Shown in pieces: positions 8,121 to 15,315 of a stretch of DNA of 64,000 nt (positions are counted from its first letter, which is position 1; each line of letters opens with the position of its first letter). The translations under genes and the position numbers were made by a program. Below the pieces are notes generated by a model. The model saw only the letters and a list, made by a program, of their open reading frames with translations, searched no databases and was not told the origin of the DNA. The DNA comes from Limnohabitans sp. DM1 (GTDB lineage: Bacteria; Pseudomonadota; Gammaproteobacteria; Burkholderiales; Burkholderiaceae_C): assembly GCF_001269385.1 (NCBI RefSeq), contig NZ_CXOO01000010.1, forward strand, positions 186,001-250,000, read 5' to 3'.

Positions 8121-9667
8121 TTCAACATCCCCTCAAGCGCCTTCATCCCTGCCTGAATCTCCGCTTCCAACTCTGCCAACTTGGCCAGAATGTCTTTCGG
8201 TGGCAAGTGTTCTACCGCCGCATGCACCACTTCCTTGTAGCGGTTGATCGACAGGTCATAACCCTGCGCCGCAATGTCGGCCTTGGGCACACAAAAGCTT
8301 TGTGCGGTACGTGGGCGTTGGTGCTCGCTGCCTTCGCGCTGTTGCCAGCGGGCAAGCACATCGGGCAGGTTATTTTTGGCGTGCTCAGCTTCACTCAGCG
8401 CTTGGCCCGGGGTTGCACCCAGCAGCGCCTCGGCCAGCAAGGGCTGGCGCTTGTCGTCCAGGCTCCAGCCGTCGGCCTGCATGTCATAAAACCACACTTG
8501 GTCAGTGCCGCCTGAGTTGGTTTTAGTGAACAGCAAAATGGCACACGACACGCCCGCATAGGGCTTGAACACGCCTGAGGTCAGCGAGATGACGGCGTCG
8601 AGTTTTTGGTCTTCCACCACCATGCGGCGCAGCTCTTTGTGCGCCTTGCTGGAGCCAAACAGCACGCCGTCGGGCACCACCACGGCGGCGCGGCCACCGG
8701 GTTTGAGCAGCCGCAAAAACAGCGCCAAAAACAGCAGCTCGGTCTTTTTGGTTTTGACCATGGCCAGCAGGTCTTTGGCGGTGTTCTCATAGTCCAGGCT
8801 GCCCGCAAAGGGGGGGTTGGCCAGGATGAGGCTGTATTTCTCTTCGTCGCCCGCGTGGTCTTGGGCCAGCGAGTCTTTGTAGCGGATGTCGGGGTTTTCC
8901 ACACCGTGCAGCGCCATGTTCATGCTGCCAATGCGCAGCATGGTGTTGTCAAAGTCGTAGCCGTTGAACATGCCGGTGTGAAAGTGCGCACGGGCTGTGG
9001 CGTCGTTGAACAGTTCTGGGTGCTTGTCGCGCAGGTGTTCGCCCGCCGCCACCAAAAATCCGCAGGTGCCGCTGGCCGGATCGCAAATCACGTCTTTGGG
9101 CGTGGGGGCGGTCATGGCCACCATGAGCTGGATGATGTGGCGCGGCGTGCGGAACTGGCCGTTTTGGCCCGCGCTGGCAATCTTGCCCAGCATGTATTCA
9201 TACAAGTCGCCCTTGGTGTCGCGGTCGTCCATGGGCACATGGTCGAGCATGTCCACCACTTTGGCCAACAGCGCAGGCGTGGGGATGGTGAAGCGGGCAT
9301 CTTTCATGTGGCTGGCGTAGGTGGAGCCGTCGCCCCCGCCCGTGACCAGCCCAGTGCGAAGAAACGGAAACACATGCTCGCCCACCACGGTGTACATGTC
9401 GGCGGGCGCAAAGTTTTTGAAGCGTGACCAGCGCAGATCGTCAAAGCGGCGGCCTTTGAGGTCTTGGCCCTCTGGAAAGATGCGCTTGGCCATGGGGCGC
9501 TTGAGCATGAAGGCCTTGCTCTCTTCGAGCGTATGCGCGTCGTCCAAGCGGCGAATGAACAGCAGGTAAGTGATTTGCTCCATCACCTCCAGCGGGTTGG
9601 AGATCCCGCCTGTCCAAAAGGAGTTCCAGATGGCATCGATTTGGCTGCGAAGTTCGCCTGTGAGCAT
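8117..9667 (-). CDS. hsdM: Type I DNA methyltransferase subunit (HsdM)
   Basis: 516 residues, N6-adenine methyltransferase subunit. It starts MLTGELRSQIDAIWNSFWTG, the usual HsdM_N opening, and carries the AdoMet-binding motif DPASGTCGFLVAAGE and the catalytic NPPF motif (LANPPFAGSLDYE). The frame is open 57 codons further upstream, but that part is not family-like, so ATG 9667 is chosen. First gene of the leftward RM operon; about 200 bp separate it from the divergent uORF/miaB start and should hold the promoter. Confidence 0.95.
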   Translation of the reverse strand: MLTGELRSQIDAIWNSFWTGGISNPLEVMEQITYLLFIRRLDDAHTLEESKAFMLKRPMAKRIFPEGQDLKGRRFDDLRWSRFKNFAPADMYTVVGEHVFPFLRTGLVTGGGDGSTYASHMKDARFTIPTPALLAKVVDMLDHVPMDDRDTKGDLYEYMLGKIASAGQNGQFRTPRHIIQLMVAMTAPTPKDVICDPASGTCGFLVAAGEHLRDKHPELFNDATARAHFHTGMFNGYDFDNTMLRIGSMNMALHGVENPDIRYKDSLAQDHAGDEEKYSLILANPPFAGSLDYENTAKDLLAMVKTKKTELLFLALFLRLLKPGGRAAVVVPDGVLFGSSKAHKELRRMVVEDQKLDAVISLTSGVFKPYAGVSCAILLFTKTNSGGTDQVWFYDMQADGWSLDDKRQPLLAEALLGATPGQALSEAEHAKNNLPDVLARWQQREGSEHQRPRTAQSFCVPKADIAAQGYDLSINRYKEVVHAAVEHLPPKDILAKLAELEAEIQAGMKALEGMLK

Positions 9668-9870
9668 TGCGGGTCTTTGTCGTTTTGTGGGTTCGTGCGG
9701 CACGCCGCTTTGAAGTGCGGCTGCGGAGAATGATCGTAACAAGAAAGAGTGACTTTTAACGCCTGGAATAAGGTTTGTCCGACTTAAAAAACTCCATGCA
9801 TGACCCCCTGCGATAATCCCCCCTCCCCAGCGCCCCAAGCGCTTCCCTCAACAGCCTCTGGATCTACACC

Positions 9871-9957
9871 ATGAACCGCTGCACTTTGGCCCCTCGCGGG
9901 CGTGCTTTGCTTTGCCTTGACTTCATCACCTCCCTTGAATCCGTGGAGGCCGCATGA
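9871..9957 (+). CDS. 28-residue upstream ORF coupled to miaB
   Basis: ATG 9871 to TGA 9957, overlapping the miaB start as ATGA. The peptide [20 protein letters not shown]... has no recognisable family. It could be a leader or coupling ORF setting miaB translation, or chance. The miaB start has its own GGAGG 5 nt upstream, which weakens the need for coupling. Confidence 0.25.
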   Translation: MNRCTLAPRGRALLCLDFITSLESVEAA

Positions 9958-11291
9958 GCAAGAAGGTCTTCATCAAAACATTTGGCTGCCAGATGAACGA
10001 GTACGACTCGGACAAGATGGCCGATGTGCTGGGCGCGGCCCAGGGCTATGAGCCCACGCAGGACGTGGACGAGGCCGATCTGATTTTGTTCAACACCTGC
10101 TCGGTGCGCGAGAAGGCGCAAGAAAAAGTGTTCAGCGATCTGGGCCGGGTGCAACACCTCAAAGCCAAGGGCGTGCTGATTGGCGTGGGCGGCTGTGTGG
10201 CCAGCCAGGAAGGTGCCGAGATCATCAAACGTGCGCCTTATGTGGACGTGGTGTTTGGCCCGCAGACCCTGCACCGCCTGCCCGAGATGCTGGCCGAGCG
10301 CGAGCGCAAGCAGCGCCCGCAGGTGGACATCAGCTTCCCCGAGATTGAAAAGTTCGACCACCTGCCACCTGCCAAGGTGGAAGGCGCCACCGCTTTTGTC
10401 TCGATCATGGAAGGTTGCAGCAAATATTGCAGCTATTGCGTGGTGCCCTACACCCGAGGCGAAGAAGTCTCTCGCCCGTTTGACGATGTATTGGTCGAGG
10501 TGGCAGGCTTGGCCGCGCAGGGCGTCAAAGAGATCACGCTGTTGGGCCAGAACGTGAATGCTTACCGGGGCAAGATGGGCGGCACCTCAGAGATTGCCGA
10601 CTTTGCCTTGTTGCTGGAGTACGTGGCCGACATGCCAGGCATCGAGCGCATCCGCTACGTGACCAGCCACCCCAACGAGTTCACACAGCGCCTGATCGAC
10701 GCTTACGAAAAGATTCCCAAACTGGTGAGCCATTTGCACCTGCCCGTGCAGCACGGCTCGGACCGCATCTTGATGGCCATGAAGCGCGGCTACACCGCCA
10801 TGGAATACAAGAGCACGATCCGCAAGCTGCGGGCGATCCGCCCCGACATGTCGCTCAGCAGCGATTTCATCGTGGGCTTTCCCGGCGAGACCGAGGACGA
10901 CTTCAACAAGATGATGAAGCTGATCACCGACGTGGGTTTTGACACGAGTTTCAGCTTCATCTTCAGCCCCCGCCCCGGCACGCCTGCGGCCAACCTGCAC
11001 GACGACACGCCGCACGAAGTGAAGCTGCGCCGCCTGCACCACCTGCAAGCGACCATCGAAGAGAACGTGCAGCGCATTGGCGAGAGCCGCGTGGGCACAG
11101 TGCAGCGCATCTTGGTGGAGCGCCCTTCACGCAAAGACGCCACCGAACTGGCGGGCCGCACCGAGTGCAACCGAGTGGTCAACTTCCCCGGCGGCCCGAA
11201 CATGGACCGCCTGATCGGTCAGATGGCGGATGTGCGCATCACGCAGGGGCTGTCGCATTCGCTGCGCGGCGAGTTGGTGATCCGCGATTAA
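9954..11291 (+). CDS. miaB: tRNA-2-methylthio-N6-dimethylallyladenosine synthase
   Basis: 445 residues, full length. This radical-SAM methylthiotransferase converts i6A37 to ms2i6A37 in tRNAs reading UNN codons. The N-terminal UPF0004 domain has cysteines in [19 protein letters not shown] and GVGGCVASQ for one Fe-S cluster; the radical-SAM domain has [17 protein letters not shown] (CxxxCxxC) near residue 155; a TRAM-like end follows ([10 protein letters not shown]). Start ATG is preceded by GTGGAGG. Downstream lies an inverted repeat rather than another gene of an operon. Confidence 0.97.
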   Translation: MSKKVFIKTFGCQMNEYDSDKMADVLGAAQGYEPTQDVDEADLILFNTCSVREKAQEKVFSDLGRVQHLKAKGVLIGVGGCVASQEGAEIIKRAPYVDVVFGPQTLHRLPEMLAERERKQRPQVDISFPEIEKFDHLPPAKVEGATAFVSIMEGCSKYCSYCVVPYTRGEEVSRPFDDVLVEVAGLAAQGVKEITLLGQNVNAYRGKMGGTSEIADFALLLEYVADMPGIERIRYVTSHPNEFTQRLIDAYEKIPKLVSHLHLPVQHGSDRILMAMKRGYTAMEYKSTIRKLRAIRPDMSLSSDFIVGFPGETEDDFNKMMKLITDVGFDTSFSFIFSPRPGTPAANLHDDTPHEVKLRRLHHLQATIEENVQRIGESRVGTVQRILVERPSRKDATELAGRTECNRVVNFPGGPNMDRLIGQMADVRITQGLSHSLRGELVIRD

Positions 11292-11292
11292 A

Positions 11293-11371
11293 TTTGTAGG
11301 AGCCCACCCTGTGGGCAATGTTGTGATGTGGGGGTCCGCATCCCATCGCCCACGGGGTGGGCTCCTACAAA
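11293..11371. repeat. REP-like long inverted repeat after miaB
   Basis: Two 24 bp arms, 11293-11316 and 11348-11371, are inverted copies with a single mismatch; the core reads GTAGGAGCCCACCC. The element starts 2 bp after the miaB stop and is separated by 31 nt of loop. GTAGGAGCCC-type palindromes are known as REP/REPIN elements in many proteobacteria and can act as terminators or mRNA stabilisers. No second copy was noticed in this window. Confidence 0.7.
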
Positions 11372-11402
11372 GACAGGGGCCATTTGTTTTTCGATCAATC
11401 GA

Positions 11403-11795
11403 TCAGGACTCGCGCCCGACTTCGCGGATGTAGCGGCGGTAGTCGCCGTGCGGGATGGGCGCGCAGCCATCGACTGGCCGGTTGTACAAATAGGTCTGCA
11501 CCTTCAGGCCTTGCAGCGGGCCGCTGGCCACCGTCACCACCTCTCGCCAGTAATGTGATTCGGCGCGGTCACCGGGCACCACGCCTTCCACCCCATCCAG
11601 ACGGGCCAGGTGTGCGTCATCGACTTCATAGACTTCGCCCGTGACGAGGCCGTCTCCTGGCAGCAAGCCGGGGTAACGCCCAAGGTCGAACAAGCGGCCG
11701 GGCACTTGGGCAGGGCCCATGAAGCGGGCACCGTGCATTTCCGCTTCCAAGCGCAAACCAGGCATCAGGGTGCCGTAAATAAAGAGGTAAGTCAT
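11403..11795 (-). CDS. AIG2-like gamma-glutamylcyclotransferase family protein
   Basis: 130 residues. MTYLFIYGTLMPG is the glycine-rich YGTL loop of the gamma-glutamylcyclotransferase/AIG2 fold, and LVTGEVYEVDD and LDGVEG match later conserved turns. Family members cleave gamma-glutamyl amines or peptides to 5-oxoproline, but substrates of bacterial members are mostly unknown. It ends just before ffh on the same strand (19 bp), so it may be cotranscribed downstream of ffh. Confidence 0.75.
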   Translation of the reverse strand: MTYLFIYGTLMPGLRLEAEMHGARFMGPAQVPGRLFDLGRYPGLLPGDGLVTGEVYEVDDAHLARLDGVEGVVPGDRAESHYWREVVTVASGPLQGLKVQTYLYNRPVDGCAPIPHGDYRRYIREVGRES

Positions 11796-11814
11796 CTTTG
11801 GATGGCCTGTGTGA

Positions 11815-13200
11815 TCAACGAGGCATGCCGGGGAAGCCCCCGCCGCCGCCCATCATGCCTTTCATGGCGCCCATGCGTTTCATCATCTTCATCATGCCGC
11901 CGCCGGACATTTTTTTCATCATGTCCTGCATCTGCTCAAACTCCTTGAGCATGCGGTTGACGTCTTGCACCTGAACACCCGCGCCAGCGGCAATACGACG
12001 CTTGCGGGTGGCTTTGATCAGCTCGGGTTTGCTGCGCTCTTTGGGCGTCATGCTGTGGATGATGCCTTGCTTGCGGGCAATGTCTTTTTCAACCTTACCC
12101 ATGTCCATGGCACCGGCTTTAGCGGTCAGCTGGCTGGGCAGCTTGTCCATCAGGCTGGACAAACCACCCATTTGTTTCATCTGCTGGATCTGTGCCAAAA
12201 AGTCGTTCAAATCAAAACTGCCACCACTCTTGACCTTGGCGGCCAGCTTTTGTGCGGCTTCGATGTCCACGCCGGCAGTGACCTGCTCGACCAGGGCCAC
12301 GATGTCGCCCATACCCAGCACACGGCCAGCGTGGCGTTCAGCGTCGAACACTTCCAGGCCGTCAATTTTCTCGCTGGTACCGGCAAACTTGATCGGCACC
12401 CCCGTGATCTGGCGCACCGACAGGGCCGCACCACCGCGTGAGTCGCCGTCCAGTTTGGTCAGCACGATGCCGGTCAGGGGCAAGGCATCACCAAAGGCTC
12501 GGGCGGTGTTGGCCGCATCCTGGCCCTGCATGGCGTCGACCACGAACAGGGTTTCAACAGGTTTGAGTTCCGCGTGGAGCCCCTTGATTTCGGCCATCAG
12601 GACTTCGTCAATGGCCAGGCGACCGGCGGTGTCCACCAGCAACACATCAAAGTGGTGCTTGCGAGCGTGGTCGATGGCGGCGCGGGCGATGTCGATGGGC
12701 TTTTGATCGGGCGAGCTGGGGAACCATTCGGCCCCGGCTTGGGCGGTGACGGTTTTGAGCTGCTCGATGGCTGCAGGGCGGTACACGTCGCCCGATACGG
12801 TCAGCACTTTTTTCTTGCGCTTTTCGATCAGGTGTTTGGCCAGCTTGGCGGTGGTGGTGGTTTTACCAGCACCTTGCAAACCGGCCATCAGGATCACGGC
12901 GGGGGGCTGCACGGCCAGGTTGATGTCGGACACGCCCTCGCCCATGGTGGCGGCAAGCTCTTTGTTGACAATGCCCACCAGGGCCTGCCCGGGCTTGAGG
13001 GAACCGATCACCTCCTGGCCCAGGGCCTTATCTTTGACGCGGGCGATGAAGTCGCGCACCACGGGCAAGGCCACATCGGCCTCCAACAGCGCCATGCGCA
13101 CTTCGCGCAGCATGTCGGTGACGTTGGATTCGGTGATACGGGCCTGTCCGCTGAGGTTCTTGACGAGGCGTGAGAGTTTGTCGGTCAGTGCGGAGGCCAT
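11815..13200 (-). CDS. ffh: Signal recognition particle protein Ffh
   Basis: 461 residues. Domains: N bundle (1-90), GTPase G domain with GLQGAGKTTTTAKLA, DTAGR and TKLDGD, and a methionine-rich M domain at the C-terminus (QMQDMMKKMSGGGMMKMM, then glycine-rich). Ffh with 4.5S RNA binds signal sequences and delivers ribosomes to FtsY at the membrane. Length is normal. It is divergent from the CcsA-like gene at 13279, the usual neighbour in beta- and gammaproteobacteria. Confidence 0.97.
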   Translation of the reverse strand: MASALTDKLSRLVKNLSGQARITESNVTDMLREVRMALLEADVALPVVRDFIARVKDKALGQEVIGSLKPGQALVGIVNKELAATMGEGVSDINLAVQPPAVILMAGLQGAGKTTTTAKLAKHLIEKRKKKVLTVSGDVYRPAAIEQLKTVTAQAGAEWFPSSPDQKPIDIARAAIDHARKHHFDVLLVDTAGRLAIDEVLMAEIKGLHAELKPVETLFVVDAMQGQDAANTARAFGDALPLTGIVLTKLDGDSRGGAALSVRQITGVPIKFAGTSEKIDGLEVFDAERHAGRVLGMGDIVALVEQVTAGVDIEAAQKLAAKVKSGGSFDLNDFLAQIQQMKQMGGLSSLMDKLPSQLTAKAGAMDMGKVEKDIARKQGIIHSMTPKERSKPELIKATRKRRIAAGAGVQVQDVNRMLKEFEQMQDMMKKMSGGGMMKMMKRMGAMKGMMGGGGGFPGMPR

Positions 13201-13278
13201 GGGGGGAATCCAGAAATAACCGGTTCAGCGTGATGGCGAAGCCCCTGCGGCTGCGCCTGAAAGGCTAAACTCGGACCC

Positions 13279-14082
13279 ATGATTTTAGCCAGTACCCCAT
13301 TCTGGATGCAGCCCGCCTCAGGTCTGGCGGCGCTGGCCTATGCCTTGGCCGCCTTGGCCGGCGCCCGCTTGAGTGATCGCAGTGCTCGGCGCCTGATTTG
13401 GCTGGCTTGGGCCGCCCATGCCGTGGCCTTGCTTGGATTGCTGGCCGGGCCTGTGCGCTTCGGTTTTGCGCCAGCCCTGTCGGTCACCGCCTGGCTGGTG
13501 GTGACGGCTTATGGGGTTGAGCGCCACATCTTTCCGCAACTCAAGGCACGCTGGGCCATGGGCGGTCTTGGGGCCGTTGCGGTGCTGCTGGCCTGGGTGT
13601 TTCCGGGCAGCTTGCTGTCCTCGGTGGCGTCGCCTTGGCTGCCGCTGCACTGGGCCTTGGGTTTGTCGGCCTATGGCATGTTTGCCGCTGCCGTGGTGCA
13701 CGCCTGGATGATGACCCGCACGGAACATGACATTCGCCAAGGCCAAGAAGCCGACAGTGGTTTGCCCTTGCTCACGCTGGAGCGGCTGACCTTTCGTTTT
13801 GTCAGTGCGGGTTTCGCTCTGTTGAGCGCCACACTGGTCGCAGGTGCTCTGTTTGGAGAAAACCTTTACGGCCAAGGCAATGGGCATTGGCGTTGGGAAC
13901 ATAAAACCGTGTTTGCCTTGCTGTCGTGGCTGACCTTTGCGGTCTTGCTGATCGGGCGCAATCTATGGGGCTGGCGGGGTCGCCGTGCTGTGCGGGTGCT
14001 TTACATAGGGGCAGGCTTGCTGCTGTTGTCCTATGCGGGCTCGCGTTTTGTTCTTGAAATTTTGTTGGGACGTGCTGGATGA
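13279..14082 (+). CDS. CcsA/YpjD-like cytochrome c assembly membrane protein
   Basis: 267 residues with about eight hydrophobic segments. Histidines in the contexts LPLHWALGLSAYG and GHWRWEHKTVFALLSWL fit the heme-handling HemX/CcsA fold. These proteins sit in the inner membrane and are linked to cytochrome c biogenesis or metal transport; the exact role of the ffh-linked member is not settled. The stop overlaps the start of the next gene by 4 nt (ATGA), so the two are translationally coupled. Confidence 0.8.
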   Translation: MILASTPFWMQPASGLAALAYALAALAGARLSDRSARRLIWLAWAAHAVALLGLLAGPVRFGFAPALSVTAWLVVTAYGVERHIFPQLKARWAMGGLGAVAVLLAWVFPGSLLSSVASPWLPLHWALGLSAYGMFAAAVVHAWMMTRTEHDIRQGQEADSGLPLLTLERLTFRFVSAGFALLSATLVAGALFGENLYGQGNGHWRWEHKTVFALLSWLTFAVLLIGRNLWGWRGRRAVRVLYIGAGLLLLSYAGSRFVLEILLGRAG

Positions 14083-14312
14083 AGTACCTGTTTTGGTTGC
14101 TGGTGATTTTTGTGGCCATTTGGGCATTCAAGCGCAGTCGTGCGGGCAAGGTCCCCCCTCCAAACAGCAAGACCCCCTCTAGCCCTGCTGAAATGATCAC
14201 CTGCGCCCACTGCGGCATTCATCTGCCCGCAGAAGAAGCCGTGTCTGGCCAAAATGGCGCCTATTGCAGCACTGAGCACCGCAGCGCAGCCCATGACAGC
14301 AACCCGGTCTGA
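14079..14312 (+). CDS. PP0621-family small membrane/zinc-ribbon protein
   Basis: 77 residues: one N-terminal transmembrane helix (KYLFWLLVIFVAIWAF) followed by a proline/serine linker and a small cysteine motif MITCAHCGIHLPAEEA...YCSTEHR, a likely zinc site. This is the PP0621 family, function unknown, commonly placed before ampD as here. Overlaps the CcsA-like gene by 4 nt and is 11 bp from ampD. Confidence 0.8.
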   Translation: MKYLFWLLVIFVAIWAFKRSRAGKVPPPNSKTPSSPAEMITCAHCGIHLPAEEAVSGQNGAYCSTEHRSAAHDSNPV

Positions 14313-14323
14313 AGCGCTGCACT

Positions 14324-14911
14324 ATGCAGGAACTGCCGCTCTCGCCAGACAACTCTTGGCTCCAAGGCTGGAACCCACAGGCCCTTAGGCTGGATTCACC
14401 CAACTACGGCCCTCGACCTGCAGGCGCCTGCATTGATCTGGTGGTCATTCACTCGATCAGCTTGCCGCCCGGGCATTACGGTGGTCATGAAGTGCAGGAC
14501 TTGTTCACCAACCGCCTGGACTGGGCGGCGCATCCTTACTTTGAACAGATACGGGGCCTGCAGGTGTCCGCGCACTTTTATATCCGGCGCGATGGCACGC
14601 TGTGGCAATTTGTCAGTTGTGATGACCGGGCCTGGCACGCAGGGGCATCGCAATACCGGGGACGCAGCAACTGCAACGACGACTCGATTGGCATCGAGCT
14701 AGAAGGCCTGGAAGGTGAAGCGTTTGAAGACGCTCAATACATCTGCCTGAACGCCTTGTGCCGTGAGCTGCAACAACACTACCCGATCGCACATGTGGCG
14801 GGGCATGAGCATATTGCCCCAGGCCGCAAGTTCGACCCTGGGGCTGGCTTTGATTGGTTGCGCTTGCAATCTGGACTGAATTTCCCATCCCAAAGTTTCC
14901 CCAGGCTTTGA
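14324..14911 (+). CDS. ampD: 1,6-anhydro-N-acetylmuramyl-L-alanine amidase AmpD
   Basis: 195 residues, amidase_2 fold. Zinc ligands are visible in VVIHSISLPPG (His), DRAWHAG and HEHIAPGRKFDPG (His and Asp); QVSAHFYIRRDG is also typical. The cytoplasmic enzyme trims anhydro-muropeptides during cell wall recycling and thereby keeps AmpR-type beta-lactamase induction low. Last gene of the likely 13279-14911 operon. Confidence 0.95.
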   Translation: MQELPLSPDNSWLQGWNPQALRLDSPNYGPRPAGACIDLVVIHSISLPPGHYGGHEVQDLFTNRLDWAAHPYFEQIRGLQVSAHFYIRRDGTLWQFVSCDDRAWHAGASQYRGRSNCNDDSIGIELEGLEGEAFEDAQYICLNALCRELQQHYPIAHVAGHEHIAPGRKFDPGAGFDWLRLQSGLNFPSQSFPRL

Positions 14912-15188
14912 CTGTTGTATCTCTGCAAATAATTTTGTGGACGCTAGCGCACACAGCTTTGCCCTTGTTTCCAGACCGTGTATCCCGTTTCCAGCAAAAA
15001 GACTTCCCGTCCCTCATGGGTTTGCCGCTAAAAACCCCTCAAAAGCCAATGCAGGCTTGATGCTTCCCACAAAAAGCACCTGTTGAATGGGTTTCTCAGT
15101 CTAATTTTCACGGTCTGAAACCGGCCACCGACTTTGGCAATTTGTATTTTTTTAGGCGCCATCGCGAACGCCACGCAATTGCCCCGGT

Positions 15189-15204
15189 ACACTACCTGTA
15201 GTGG
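15189..15204 (+). promoter_or_regulatory. NrdR box 1 (upstream, less perfect)
   Basis: ACACTACCTGTAGTGG keeps the two half sites ACACTA and TAGTG of the NrdR consensus. Its centre is 32 bp (three helical turns) from box 2, the spacing expected for NrdR. Confidence 0.7.
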
Positions 15205-15205
15205 C

Positions 15206-15234
15206 TTGAATTGCCCGCAGACACCATATATAGT
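15206..15234 (+). promoter_or_regulatory. Probable nrdA promoter
   Basis: TTGAAT (15206-15211) and TATAGT (15229-15234) are separated by 17 bp, a good sigma-70 arrangement. The -10 hexamer lies inside NrdR box 2, so NrdR binding would block RNA polymerase. Confidence 0.6.
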
Positions 15235-15236
15235 GT
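15221..15236 (+). promoter_or_regulatory. NrdR box 2
   Basis: ACACCATATATAGTGT matches the NrdR consensus acaCwAtATaTwGtgt almost exactly. NrdR is the zinc-ribbon/ATP-cone repressor of ribonucleotide reductase genes in bacteria. The box overlaps the -10 region of the nrdA promoter. Confidence 0.85.
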
Positions 15237-15315
15237 CTAGGCCAAACTAACAAAAACAACATTTGCAGCAATCCAACCGCCATCAACAGCGACTAAACAC
15301 CCCTTACCGAAGCCC

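Larger units (their letters stand above)
14912..15315. other. 404 bp intergenic region upstream of nrdA
   Basis: No convincing gene: the open frames seen here do not look like protein-coding sequence. The proximal part after ampD is featureless; the distal 130 bp contains the nrdA promoter and two NrdR-type boxes. About 80 nt lie between the second box and the nrdA ATG. Confidence 0.7.
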
